This document shows, piece after piece, positions 36,651 to 48,747 of a stretch of 64,000 bases of DNA (position 1 is the stretch's first letter; the number at the start of each line of letters is the position of its first letter). This DNA comes from Nannobrachium achirus. Its lineage: Eukaryota > Chordata > Actinopteri > Myctophiformes > Myctophidae. The position numbers were made by a program, and so were the translations under genes. The notes under the pieces are model-generated. The model worked only from the letters and a program-made list of their open reading frames with translations, was not told the DNA's origin and made no database searches. The stretch covers positions 14,245,515-14,309,514 of the forward strand of contig OY997652.1 of the NCBI GenBank assembly GCA_963921795.1, in the 5' to 3' direction.

Positions 36651-37871
36651 TCAATGGGTGGTGGGTGGGTGGACGTCTTCTTTTTTAGGCACCACGTAGC
36701 TGTATTCATCTGCCGAGCTCTGGCTGCGCTCGATGTACTCTTGGCCTATGAGCATCTCGATGCACTTCTTGATCATGCTGATGCTGGGTTTGAATCTGTT
36801 TTTTGACTGGTTGATGACCTCTTGGATGAGGGTGTTGTGTCTCAGCACCTTGCGGTCCTTCATGATGGTCAATATGGCAGCTTGTAGATACATTTTGCGG
36901 TCCTCGTCTACGGTACTCCTCATCTGCTCCAGCTCCTGGGGTATGTCTCTCTGCATTGACGCCGTGATCTTCAGATTTGTCATTTCACCGGTGAAGCCCA
37001 TATTTAACGAAAAGGTGGACTTGGACTCTGTTTCCTCCTTTTGCGAGTCATGGTTGAGCATGTTGATGTCCAGCAGGTACTTCATGTTCTTCTGCAGCTC
37101 CGTCTCATCCAACTGGGTGCTGTCCTGTGGCTCCTTGTAGGCGACTGTTTGGCTGTTCTTCAAGGCCAGCAGCTCCTCATCCTTCAACTGTGCCAAGACC
37201 TTTTCCATATACCGAGAACAGCTGGACTCTTGCTGATGCAGATTGGAGGCTTCCTGTTTGTAATACTCAAAACGCTCAAGGATTTCCTGATAAAATGTCA
37301 GCGGGGCCTTCTTGTACTTCCCGACATGAAGAAAGGAGTTGATGGCCCCCTGAATGACTTCCTGGTCATTCTTTATTTGGTCAAACAGCATGGGGATCAG
37401 CTTGTCCAGAAGGGGCTTGATCATCAACTCTCTCCAAATGTCCATCGCCAGCTCCCTAATCTCCAACAGTTGCTTGGTGTCGTCCATGCTGCTCTGTAGG
37501 TCTCCCTCCTTCATTTCTTCTTTGCTGATGAAAAGGGCATTGTTGAGATAGCTGTATAAGCAATTCATGTAGTCGGCGCCCTTGCTGTACTGTTCCCAGC
37601 ATCTGTGGTACACCAACAAAACCTTCTCATTAGACTCCTTTGTCTCCTCACACAACTGCTTGACATGATTCTCCAGAAAAACCATGGTCTCTGTGTATAG
37701 CCTTTCGGCCAGGTTTTCTGGTTTTGCCACACACAAGGCATAAATAGCAGAGAAACATTCATTCCACGTAGCTCTGTCTACACAGTCGAGATTCAGAACG
37801 GCCTTGATTGTCGGCTGAAGCTTGTTCCATGTCTCATCAAAATACATCATGCGGGGCGTCAAGGAGGACAT
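36651..37871 (-). CDS. cul2: intronless cul2-derived retrocopy, internally deleted, intact frame
   Basis: A single uninterrupted frame of 406 codons. The start is the ATG at 37871, which opens MSSLTPRM as cullin-2 does; the frame is open a little further upstream but has no ATG there. Residues 1-233 match the amino-terminal cullin repeats ([37 protein letters not shown]), which in cullin-2 bind Elongin C and a VHL-box receptor. At residue 233/234 (37173/37172) the sequence jumps to [20 protein letters not shown], about 350-370 residues further on in the parent. The rest of the cullin repeats, the four-helix bundle and the RBX1-binding domain are therefore missing. Residues about 325-392 keep the winged-helix domain with the neddylation lysine (K338 in [11 protein letters not shown]) and the family end ADEYSYV. 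Smaller in-frame gaps lie near residues 169-170 and 200-201. Parent cul2 has many introns, so a processed copy is the simplest origin, but no poly(A) tail or TSD was seen. Whether it is expressed cannot be told. Confidence 0.88.
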   Translation of the reverse strand: MSSLTPRMMYFDETWNKLQPTIKAVLNLDCVDRATWNECFSAIYALCVAKPENLAERLYTETMVFLENHVKQLCEETKESNEKVLLVYHRCWEQYSKGADYMNCLYSYLNNALFISKEEMKEGDLQSSMDDTKQLLEIRELAMDIWRELMIKPLLDKLIPMLFDQIKNDQEVIQGAINSFLHVGKYKKAPLTFYQEILERFEYYKQEASNLHQQESSCSRYMEKVLAQLKDEELLALKNSQTVAYKEPQDSTQLDETELQKNMKYLLDINMLNHDSQKEETESKSTFSLNMGFTGEMTNLKITASMQRDIPQELEQMRSTVDEDRKMYLQAAILTIMKDRKVLRHNTLIQEVINQSKNRFKPSISMIKKCIEMLIGQEYIERSQSSADEYSYVVPKKEDVHPPTTH

Positions 37872-38555
37872 TTTGTTAGACTGTTGGGTATAATTCACTT
37901 CTCTTCTATTCAAATCTCAGTCTTCAAATATTCCTCCGACAGAATTCTGAGTAAAATCTCCTTACTCTTTCTTCAGTACACTAAATATGACAGCTAGTCC
38001 CACTGCTACATGTATGTGAATGCTCACTTGCAAAATCTTGGTTAACTGTCACCAAATATATCTACTGCAGCAGTGACGTAAGACCCACATAATACGTCAC
38101 TTGAACATTAGTGCAGACTGAGTGAAGAAATGGCCAGGGAAATAGTTTAAGATTTTCCTCTGGACCCCACATGAGAACCATTTGGCTATGGACGGGTTTC
38201 TTGTTTACAAACATTGAGACTAAATGCACAGCTGAATGTATCATGTAATCAATTCCCACCAATCCCCAAACCTGTTGTTTTGGGGAGTGCTGGTTTCATT
38301 GGCTAATTTTGGTACCGAACCATCTACTTCTTATCAGTGTAACGTGGACCAGAAACCCGTCCATAGGGAATTGTAAAGCACTGTACAATATGGTGATGAA
38401 TAAATTAGCAATATCTTTGCTTACACCATCAGAGGAATTGAAATGCAAAGGCTTTAATTAATTGACACACACATATTATAGATTCTATAATATGTGTATT
38501 CTTCTATAATATAGAAGAATAATTGTGCGCAAGTACTGTGTTCGGTTGCGTATCT
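37872..38555. other. upstream flank of cul2 retrocopy, no recognised feature
   Basis: A minus-strand transcript would begin here, but no TATA box or CpG-rich promoter is evident. Small AT-rich palindromes lie at 38475-38520. Confidence 0.4.
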
Positions 38556-38559
38556 GCTT

Positions 38560-38662
38560 GTGTTTACGCCCGTAGCCAATCAGGGACCAGCATTCATGAT
38601 GACGTCACCATCAACAGCCAATGAGGGACTAGCATTCTTGGTGACGTCACCATCAACAATGA
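38560..38662 (+). promoter_or_regulatory. two CRE consensus sites in a 42-bp tandem repeat
   Basis: Perfect TGACGTCA at 38600-38607 and 38642-38649 within two copies of a unit containing AGCCAATGAGGGACTAGCATT or a close variant. CCAAT motifs accompany them. Binding is not shown; this may just be a repeat. Confidence 0.45.
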
Positions 38663-38669
38663 CATAGAT

Positions 38670-38895
38670 CAGTGGTTCTCAACCTTTTCAGGCCGAGACC
38701 CCCAGAAGCAAAATTTGAGTTACAAATGTAGGCTTAAAAAATGCATATATTCAAAGATTTGTACACATTTTCAAGACTTGCGAGCTTGTATATCTGCTAT
38801 TTTTCAACAGCTAAAGTATAAAATAATTAAGGCCCCCTCCACCTTGGGCCCTAGTAACTCAATATATGTCCCCTCCTGTCCTCTCAGGTCCAGTG
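38670..38895. repeat. CAGTGG-type MITE fragment with hairpin half
   Basis: CAGTGGTTCTCAACCTTTTC, AAATTTGAGTTACAAATGT, right hairpin arm GAGCTTGTATATCTGCTATT (38786-38805) and the CCCCTCCACCTTGGGCCCTA end region of the CAGGGGCG family. The left arm is missing. Confidence 0.75.
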
Positions 38896-39220
38896 AAGCC
38901 AACCGTTTAGCATTAAAATCTATCACTTTCGGTACTTACACTATATAAATCCAAGCTATTATTATTATTTATCTGGCCAGGGAGTCACTAGTTTACTAAA
39001 ATAAGTATGGATGGAATGGATTCAGCAATCAGCACCCCCACAAACCCCTAGTTAGATGTGCTACAAGCTCATATTAGGTCATTTATATTTTTTCCAGTTT
39101 TTCACACCAGGCTTTCTCAACTTCGATTGGCTCCCACAAAGTTTCCCAGAGTAGATGTAGCCTAACTCATGAAACCGGGAACGCATCCCGCATCCCTGTT
39201 ATTTTATATTTTAGTGTTGG

Positions 39221-39326
39221 ATGTTCAAAAATAGCAGATACAAGCTAGATATAGCAGATACAAGCTTGATACAGCACATCACTTTGTGCCGCGCTGGGAG
39301 CTTGTAGATCTCCTATTTTTGAACAT
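39221..39326. repeat. dispersed hairpin module with duplicated arm start
   Basis: ATAGCAGATACAAGCT occurs twice in the left arm (about 39231 and 39251). The right arm is GGAGCTTGTAGATCTCCTAT. Outer bases ATGTTCAAAA and TTTTTGAACAT also pair. Confidence 0.85.
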
Positions 39327-39399
39327 TTTTGAAAGATCTTGAATCGTGTGAGAACTATTGCTTTAGAAGACATTAATTTTGTAGAATTGGCCTCAGGTC

Positions 39400-39700
39400 T
39401 TAAAGGAGTAGTTCACCCCCAAAATGCCGTTTCTTTCTATTGATTACTCACGCCATGGAGACTTGAGTTCAATAATATGTTTTGTTTTTGTCACATTCCT
39501 AAGACAAAATTTGATTACAATAAATATACCCCCATTGATTTCGGATGGGTCCCCATCGGAATTAATGGGGGTAAATTTACTATAATACATTTTTTGGTCT
39601 TAGGAATGTGACAAATACAAAAAGATATTATTGAACTCAAGTCTCTGTGAGTAATCAATAGAAAAGAAAAAGGCATTTTGGGGGTGATCTACTCCTTTAA
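39400..39700. mobile_element. TTAA-flanked fold-back MITE (AGGAGTAGTTCACC family)
   Basis: TTAAAGGAGTAGTTCACCCC on the left and GGGGTGATCTACTCCTTTAA on the right. The whole element is a long imperfect palindrome (ATTGATTACTCAC against GTGAGTAATCAAT and further inward). TTAA at both ends suggests a piggyBac-like origin. Confidence 0.88.
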
Positions 39701-40310
39701 TGGGATTATTGAGAGGTGTCAGAAGACATTTTGATGAAAGCTATTATTTTGCAGATGGCAAAAAAGTTGGCATAATAATATTTGGTTATTATATTGTAAA
39801 GGCAGCACCTATGCATAGCATAAAACATTCTGACAACGTTTTAACTTAGCGCATCATTGTTTTTCTACACATTTCTTTCCAATCTAGAAACACTGATTAG
39901 AAGTATATTTCCAGTATGATACCCCCTTCTTCCCATTAACAACTGTGCGACAGGATAGTGGAGGCTTTGGCAGACACACAGGCAAAAAAACAGCATTGGT
40001 GGGGATTGGGGGAAAAAGGGCTCTTGACAATAGGAAATTGGTAATGGAGCAAATGCACCACCAGGAGGAAGCAGCAAGGCTGTTTCTAGCAAAAAGGGGA
40101 CAATTAATGAATAGGAAAACGGTATAGTACCAGAAACCTGGTTGGAAAATGTAGTGTGGAAGTATGTTGGATTATTCATTGGTGGAGAAGACTCTGCAAA
40201 GTAAAATCAGTAGCCAGTCCAAGACAATGTCCTATGTGCACACTGCACAGCAATGATTTGTGAGCATAATAAGTAGGAGTCTGTATGCAAAATATAGTGT
40301 GTTTCTATGT

Positions 40311-40608
40311 CAGTGGTGCTCAAACCTTTTCATGTGTATTTGGCCACGGACCCCCATGTCAAAATATTTAGTTCCAGGGACCCCCCAGAAGCAACATTTG
40401 AGTTACAAATGTTGACTTAAAAAATACATATATTCAAAGATTTGCACACATTTTCATGACTTTAAAAAAAATAGCAGATCTCATCTGCTATTTTTCCAAT
40501 AGCTAAATAGCTATATAAAACAATTAAGCCCCCCCCCCCCCCCCCCTCCACCTTGGGCCCTGGTAACTCAGTCCCCCCCCCCCCCCCCCCCCCCTTGTGA
40601 TGCCCCTC
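40311..40608. mobile_element. CAGGGGCG-type MITE, short form
   Basis: Begins CAGTGGTGCTCAAACC and ends CCTTGTGATGCCCCT. Contains an abbreviated hairpin (AATAGCAGATCTCATCTGCT then ATT, 40471-40493) and two C runs (40530-40547 and 40573-40594). No clear TSD. Confidence 0.75.
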
Positions 40609-40612
40609 TACC

Positions 40613-41270
40613 CAGAGACCCATGTTACAATTCACTTCTAAAAGTATAGCCTATGCTATGAATGCACTTGATTTTATTATTAGTGTGGTTGCTATAGGCA
40701 ACCAGACTAATTGTTCCAGCCATAGGTCAGAGAACTTTTATGTCACCTAAAGTAGCCAATAGGCCTAACTAGTTACATATCCTTCCAGCACCCTAACCCT
40801 ATTTTTAATCATCAAACATTTAAATCCCTTGAATTGGGAAGGGCCAAATAAGACATGGTCACATGGATATGGTCTCAATACCACCCTGACTAATATTATT
40901 TTCAGCTGTTTGGGGTTTCGTTTAAATCCCCTTGTGGGTGCTACTGTGCCATGTATGTATGCATATTCCAAGTGAAACTGTATTGTGAACTGTATTAAAG
41001 TTACCGCAGATGATTATAGCTTATTGTTTTCTCACCCATCAGTAAACAAACCAACATACAGTATAAGTGTATACAGGGTGCATATTTCTAAAGTTACCAT
41101 TTAATTAAGACCTTTTTTTAATAGCAAGTTGGCCAAATTGTCAAAAATGACATACCGGTATTATGAAAGAGGCAAATATTGTGAAAAGTTTGTGAATATT
41201 GGACATATTTTCACACTATATAGTATAGATCTAAGTCAAACTAAATGTAATGCCTAAAATTCCAAGTGCT
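40613..41270. other. no recognised feature
   Basis: No gene. The sequence from about 41130 resembles the interior of the CAGTGGTTCTCAA elements (CAAGTGCTTGTCAGGGTG). Confidence 0.45.
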
Positions 41271-41276
41271 TGTCAG

Positions 41277-41281
41277 GGTGT

Positions 41282-41325
<44 letters not shown>
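41277..41325 (+). repeat. (GT)n plus long G run
   Basis: GT units followed by roughly 30 consecutive G, a likely G-quadruplex former and a likely sequencing-error site. Confidence 0.95.
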
Positions 41326-41326
<1 letters not shown>

Positions 41327-42211
41327 CAAATATACTGTGATAGTCATGTTTTCTCACCCTCTCTAGTGCTTTGTTATTCATTGTCCAGCAGAGGGCAGCA
41401 AAGTAACATTGAATGGTATATGTCCATTAGAGCATGCAGTGTCGTCTTCTCCTCTGCTCTCTGCTTCCCTCTGGAGGGAAGGGAGGGAGTCAGGGAGGGA
41501 GTCAGGGAGAGCTGAGTTATTGCTCCGAGTCTAATGATCGTTATAACAATGTCCTGCCTATCAAAATATGTCAGAATATTTCATTAAAATGTATGTTGAC
41601 ATGGCACACTGAGTCACTGACTACTATAGAAAATAAAAACATATGGCTCTTCATTTCAAAAAGGTTGCTGACCCCTGGTGTAGGGCCTACACCAACGCGG
41701 TAGGCTACTCCAGTTTGACACAAAATATAGGCTCACCACCGCTCACTAATATATCCTATAGATTAGAAGCACTGACACCATCTCATGGCAACTTATATCA
41801 TGAATTATAATTTGTATGGTAATGAGCTTTGATTAAACGAGATTGGATATGACCTTTAAAAATTAAACCCAGTGGTGGAAGAAGTAGCTACTCACATGTT
41901 TGCCAGACCCATGAAATGGGTAGACCTACATAAGCAAATGTCGGTCTGTCCCTTTTCTATATAAAGGGTATATATGATGATGACATGCCTACAAAAGGCA
42001 TGATGTCATAAATGATGATGACAGACAGGGGGTTGGCAGAACCGGGGTCTGGCACAACCAGGTTGACCTGGTCTAGTTTACTTACAGTAAGTAAAAGTAT
42101 TAATACTGCAATGTAAAAATACTCTGTTACAACATCAAAATGTACTTGAAGTACCAAAAGTGAAAGTATATCATGTGGTATGTCCCATTTCACAGGTTCG
42201 TCATGTATATA

Positions 42212-42213
<2 letters not shown>

Positions 42214-42293
<80 letters not shown>

Positions 42294-42506
42294 AGACAGG
42301 GAATTGCTACTTTGTGGGGACCTCATGTCCCCACAAAGATAGTACAATCGGAGGAAAAAACCAAGTGGGGACAAATTAATATGTCCCCACAAGGTGTTTA
42401 GGGGTTAGCTTAAGGGTTAGGGTTAGGGTTAGGGTTAAAAATGAATGGAATGTCCCCACAAAGATAGTAGACTATGTGTAATGTCCCCACAAAGTAGCAA
42501 TTGCAA

Positions 42507-42604
<98 letters not shown>

Positions 42605-42630
42605 GCGTGTGCGTGTGTGCGTGCACGCAG
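42214..42630 (+). repeat. two (GT)n tracts flanking GTCCCCACAA repeats and (TTAGGG)4
   Basis: (GT)n at 42214-42292 and 42511-42625. Between them TGTCCCCACAAAG recurs in both orientations, and four TTAGGG units lie at about 42414-42436. Confidence 0.93.
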
Positions 42631-43138
42631 TGCACCTGTGCTTACAGAAAGGGGTTCAGACCTGTGGATGCCCAGGAAGGAAGGTGTCCTTCTATTTGAA
42701 AGGATACTGGTTAACACAGACAATGTGCTGAAGTCAGTTTATTTGCAGAGTATAGGGATTATCTGGGCCACAATAACCGTGACATGAAAATCCTCATTAT
42801 CGTCCCATGATCCCCATCCCTATTGCAGAGGATATGCTGTAAAATGTGGAACTGAAGGCAACAGATCAAGGATTGTGGAGCCCTGAGTGCCCAGGTATTC
42901 AAAGACAACGTATAGGCCCATATCGACTGTGTCTTATAGCCAAAATAGGTCAAGGATTGTTTTTTTTCTCCCTCTGGCCTATTTGAGAAAGTGAAGTACA
43001 TAGCACTCAAAGGTCTTCACCAAGGCCGAGGCCAAATGTAACTTAATGGACCCTTTGTATACATGATTTGAAGCTGATAGTGGTGGCTTTCACTAGGATG
43101 AAATGAAACACTGGGATGGATTGACTCAGGCAGGCAGG

Positions 43139-43227
<89 letters not shown>
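43139..43227 (+). repeat. (CAGA)n microsatellite
   Basis: About 22 units of the tetranucleotide. Confidence 0.98.
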
Positions 43228-43463
43228 TCAGTTCAGTTGTCATAGCAGCACAGCAGTAAGGATAAATCAAAGACACAGGTAAGGGTAGAGAGCAAGCATA
43301 GAATAAGTACAGTAACGCTAATTAAAATAGGCTAACAGCTCAACATCCAACTTGGCCCTTTGCACCTGGGCTGCATGGTCATGTATGCATAATAAGCCAG
43401 CGCCTGATTTAAATACAGTCAAAGGTATCGTTTGCATAATACGAGCAGCATTATAAATAGACT

Positions 43464-43859
43464 TTAAAGGTGATGCACCATGAAATTTCACTTTTCCTAT
43501 TTTAAAACCTTTTTTTTGGGGTCCCACTAGCACCTTCTATCCTCACAAAGTCCCATTTCTGACCGTTGTGTCTTTCTCTGGTTTTGAGAAGGCGAAGGTT
43601 AAAAGTATCCCACGGGTTCTCAAAACAGGCTATCCAGATTTGCTGCCGATTGTGACGTCATCATAAAAAAAAGAAAAATAATAAAAATAAAAATAAAAAA
43701 AAATTCAAAAAAAGCTGAAATGCTCTGAGAGCCTTTCAAAAATGAGAGAGGCTCTCTATTCAGGAGTGGTAATTTAGCCTCAAACCTTTTGAAAAACGTT
43801 TTTGGGACATAAACAATATGACATAAATACTTTTTAAATGCATGGTGTATCACCTTTAA
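43464..43859. mobile_element. TTAA-flanked MITE (AGGTGATGCACCATG family)
   Basis: TTAAAGGTGATGCACCATG on the left and CATGGTGTATCACCTTTAA on the right, 396 bp, no coding capacity. Confidence 0.85.
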
Positions 43860-46800
43860 AGGTCTAAAGACAGACCTGGCCGTCTGACTCTGCACCTGCA
43901 CTTATCGGGCTAGAATAAAGCATGAACTATTTGCACATAACAGTAATAAATTGCTTATTACTTATAACAACTAGTGATGCTCCCTGCAACTTTGTTGATG
44001 GTTTCCGTCTGAAAAGGTTTTTGCATTCCTAGGTCCCCTGATGGAGTGAGATCGGGGAGATAGGGGAACCACTGACCGATAGAGGGGAATCGACACTTAT
44101 CCTTGACACCTATCAAATACATTGAAATTGGCAGCATAGACTTCAACAACTATTTGTTATTTTATATGATAGACATCATATACTGTAAAAAGACAGATTT
44201 GCCTTGTGTGATTTGAGGATGCAATGTGTTGCAGTAGCCTAATTTCAGTCTTATTTTATAATCCATTATGAAACTTTAATCGTTCTAAGGGATGTGCTAA
44301 TTAATTCATGTAGTCCCATCAAGATCAAAAAAATAATCTAAACATAAATGTAATCTTTGATTTTCTATATCACGTGGCACTTCTCAAGGTTGCTCCAACC
44401 TCCAGTCAACCTACTTTTCGGGGCACTTTGCTGCATATGGCAGCTGCCAACAGGTAAAAGGGGCTGACAACATAGATGCTATTTTCTCCCTCTTCCTGAC
44501 CTACATGGGTCTGAGAGCTGCCAGACCTTCACTGCATGCTCCGGAGTTTGGCACAGCAGCCCCCAAAATAGAGGTTATACAAAGCTCTTTCATATACAAA
44601 AAACATATATGCACAGTAACAGTAAAATTATCCGTGACATGACGTTAATGTACGACAGCTTACAATGCATCGCAGATGCAACACGTCGTGTGCATGCTTG
44701 TAGATCTATTCTCGGCGTATGACAGTATAATCAAGCAATCGAGTCTCAGAGTTAAATAATCTCTGAGCTTGCTGGGTATAATTAGGGCCCACGACTTAGA
44801 AAACCTAACCTAGTTTTTTCGTACCGGGAATAAAACTTGGAGAACTGCTTCAACAGTATGCTTGCCCACTAAACCAGCATTTTGTGTATACTAATGTATA
44901 GGATTGTACACATGTGAAAGTGAAAAAAAAGCTCACTATCTGAATTAACTTTCTAGGCCATGTTTGTCACCTTTCACCATAAGTAAAACATGTGCATATA
45001 TATTACCTAGTGTGTTGTGTTCTGTGTCCTAATCTCTGATAAAATCAACATGGAGAAGTGCACCTATAGAGGGGTTATTATGTATACATGAAGCTAATCT
45101 ATGGACCACCATCTTTGAAGTGTTGAGAAAAGCCTCAGAGACATCACTCCCTCCCTTCAGAGGTGTTTTCGCTTCAAATAACTCCCCTGCTGGCCTTCGA
45201 GAGCCTGTGACTGGGATTTCAATTCACCCTTTGTCAAGTCCCGCCCATTGTCCTGCCCCTCTCCACACCCATTGGTTGCTGTGTCTTGGTGGGACATCCA
45301 GTGGGACATTCCATCCACTGCCATGTTAATTCAGTTGCTTCATACTGTTATTCTGTGTGCTCAATTCTAATTTCAAACTTTGTTTCAGTCAATTGGAGCT
45401 ACTCAGTGGCAGCATAGTGAATCAGCATGTTTTTAAATGTTTTTATTTCTCCAAAAAATATGTTTTAGCTAATTCAACATAAAAAAGGCGGAACCAGGGC
45501 GGGACAAGGCAGATAGAGCCTACTGGTTGGTCAGTCAGGGACCAACCAGGAGGCTAACAAATATCGTGGTAATAATTCATGAGGAGCTCCACTCTCTATA
45601 CTGTTTTCAATCGGGGGATAAGCAACAGTCAATGCCTCAAATATGAACAAATACATAGACATGCACAAACACAGTGTAGGCTAGATTGACCATATATTCA
45701 GCCCCTCAAACGGGACCCTTAAAGCAATGCGCACCGTGCACGACTGCACGTGTGCGCCCATTCTCTGAACATTCATGCACGCGCACATGTATCTATATAC
45801 ATGTGCATGGATTTCATATTGATTGAAACAGACTCAGCATTGAATTCAGACACGCAATGCATTTGTTAATGTTTTCTGATTGGTTAGGTGAGCATGTTTA
45901 CATGAAAAAAACATGATAAACGTATATGAAACCACTGAAAACAGCTACTATTATTTTAATTTGGACAAAAACCGGGACAATCTTGTAATGAATGTTGAAA
46001 ACCGGGACATTAGTGTTTTCGAGATATTTGTCGACAACCAGCTAAACCGGGAAGTCTGGTCATAGGCACAAAGGAGAAGGGCATGGATAACCTCAATGGT
46101 AGCCTACATAGGCCTACACGGACAGAGTACTCAACCTCAGTACATGAGTCAAAGTATACTGTAGATACTCAATATTACTCGACTACAAGTGAAAGTTGCT
46201 CAGTCAAATTTCACTTGAGTATGTTAGTACTAGAGTAGGCTACTTGCTTTTAGCCTATTATGACATGCCTAAAATAGGGATGACAGGTTGAAAGTGTATA
46301 AGTTAGATAAAGACGCCATTCCAGACAGTGTGCCTAAGCAAACACTAATGATGCATCCATGTAGAGAAGATATGAGCTATACATCATAGCAACAATACTG
46401 GCACCATGCTGACAATGACAAGGACCAGAAATAATTGGGTGTTATTTCTGGAGATCAGTGGATAGAGTGTGGATTTAACCAAACCGCTACAATAACTAAG
46501 GTTGCATCATCACCAACAATCCTGATCCAGTTTTACCAGGCTTATAGTTCAAACCAAATTCCCACTGAATTCTCCGAGAAGACTAGAAAAAGAAAGTTTG
46601 TCGGGTATACTATTTAATATTTTTTTAAAACTATATACAGTATAAATCATTTTGAAAACTATATATAAATAATTGTGAAAATAGCAAGTCACATCTCTAT
46701 ATTTGAAATAGGGCTTGCGTTGTTAATTTATAATGTACTTTTTCCCCTTTCCTAGAAATGTAGTGGAGTCAAAAATACAATATTTTTAAGTATCCGATGA

Positions 46801-47355
46801 ACACAATATTTGTAAGTATCCCCAAATAATCAAATACGATACAAACATGTTTACTTAAGCACAGCTATGACTTTGTACTTTGTTACTGCCCATCACTGAG
46901 CATCACCGTGACTCATGACATACATCCTATATATATGAGCATGTTTTACATTTATCTTTTGCATGTTAACAGTAAAAAATGAAAAGGGGGGGCAGGGCTT
47001 GAGCTAGCAGATGTGCTGCTTTTGCTATTTTTGATATAGGCCATTATAGGGCGTAAAAGTGGTGATTCATTGGTGGTCATTATTTTTCAAATGGAACCCT
47101 GCCTACAGTACATGCCACAACCTCACCTAAAGCACCCACGGCAGTTACTGTAAATAGCAGTTACTGTCCTTTGCCCTGATGCATGACTTGTCATCCTTTC
47201 ATCAACTTTGTTCTTTACTTTATTTATAACGTCGATGCACACGAATATAGCTAGTATTGTTGGTACTGACCAACCCCAAAAAATAGAGGTTATCGTTATT
47301 CCTCCAGTAATCGTATACTTTTGTCAGAGGCGAGCTCGGCCCATGCAGGGCATCA
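43860..47355. other. long unassigned stretch
   Basis: No gene found. A decayed hairpin module is at 44657-44712 (GCTTACAATGCATCGC against GTGTGCATGCTTGTAGATCT). A piece of the AAGTAC-type MITE is at about 46130-46220. The rest gives nothing I recognise. Confidence 0.5.
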
Positions 47356-47363
47356 CGTGTCGT

Positions 47364-47914
47364 CAGGAACGTCACAAGGGGGGGGAGTGGGACTGAGTTA
47401 CCATGGCCCAAGGTGGAGGGGTCTTCATTATTTTATATTTTAGCTATTGAAAAATAGCAGATCTACAAGCTCACAGTGCGGCACCGGGTGCCGCGCTGCA
47501 AGTTTGTAGATCTGCTATTTTTGAAAAGTCGTGAAACTTGTGTGCAAATCTTTGAATATATGTATTTTTTAAGCGAACATTTGTAACTCAAATTTTGCTT
47601 CTGGGCAATCTGGGGGGTCCCTGGAATTAAATATTTTGAGATGGGGGTCCGCGACCAAATAAATATCATTTTGGGGGTCCTTCACATGAAAAGGTTTGAG
47701 CACCACTGACTTAGAAACATAGGTTTTTCAAAAAACCTTCAAAGACTTGCACAGATTTTCACGATTTTTCAAAAAAAGCAGATCTACAAGCTCGCAGCAC
47801 GGCACTCGGTGCTGCGCTGTGAGCTTGTATATTTGCTATTCTTCAATAGTTAAAGCACAAAATAATGCAGTGAATCCTTGTACCCAGGGCCCAGAATTTG
47901 GAGTGACACCCCTG
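47364..47914. mobile_element. hAT-type MITE, CAGGGGCGTCAC family, long form, two hairpin modules
   Basis: 551 bp, ends CAGGAACGTCAC and GTGACACCCCTG, duplication CGTGTCGT (47356-47363) against CGTGTGGT (47915-47922). Two hairpin modules, at 47450-47524 and 47768-47844, both with CAGTGCGGCACC-type cores, are separated by an internal GGTTTGAGCACCACTG end. Confidence 0.9.
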
Positions 47915-48196
47915 CGTGTGGTGTATTATTTGGAAAGAGGCCACCTGTCCCTTTAAAGCTGTCATGCTTAAAATTGATTTCTTTGTTATACAGAGGTTTG
48001 CGCTGTCCCCATGATGGCCATTCTCATTCTACTACTCTGCCACCAAAACGTGGAATGCCCTGACACCATCCATTAAAAGAGGTAAATCACTGCTTTATTT
48101 CCAAATTGGCCTGAAAAATAAACATCTATAAGGAGTCAAGGGAGGTAAATGCATATTCCCAGATATGACGGTGAAGAACTTAGACATTTTTTGTTA

Positions 48197-48530
48197 CCAG
48201 TAAGACTCCCTAATCGGGAGATAAGCGACCGCCACGTCGCATACACAAACTTTAGAAGGCAATCGTAGCCAATCAGGAGGGAATATGGGAAATGGGACAG
48301 ATCCAAGTCGATGTCATGACTTTAGAGATACTGTGTACCGCTTTGCGTGATTTTAGGCCAGAATCTATAGGAGCAGTGTAAAAAAATGTCACTGTCGGAG
48401 TGGCGACATGTCTGAATGGAGAGAGTCCCCCCGAGATAGAGTAGGGGCAAAAGTGTGACGTGACGGACAGACGGACGAACAGACAGCCAGTGGAGCTTTT
48501 CATAGTAACTTGCGACCTGACAGTCGCAAA
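48197..48530. repeat. unclassified repeat, second copy of the 30639-31360 family
   Basis: Begins CCAGTAAGACTCCCTAATCG and ends AGCTTTTCATAGTAACTTGC then GACC. The middle differs and includes a piece of the CATTCCGACATG family (48391-48425). Confidence 0.65.
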
Positions 48531-48747
48531 AAAGAAAAAAAGAAAAAGCCCATTATTGCATCAAAAGTAAGCAAAAGACATTTCTTTGTATATTTAGGTT
48601 ATTTGTCATGTTATACGCCCTGTGCAACTTCAAATCCTAAAAGCCAAACTTTTTTCATATGTTCCAGTGTTAAAAGTCAAAAACATTTTAAAGAGTTAAT
48701 CGCAATTATTTGTGTTACAATTAATCATCTTGTCAGAGTGATACAGA

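Noticed and set aside
36733-37551. Plus-strand frames opposite the cul2 copy
   Set aside because: Shadows of the coding strand without homology.
37872-37913. Extension of the cul2 frame upstream to 37913
   Set aside because: The extra codons begin with TTG, not ATG, and do not match cullin-2. The conserved start is the ATG at 37871.
42412-42437. Chromosome end
   Set aside because: Only four TTAGGG units, embedded in a dispersed GTCCCCACAA repeat.
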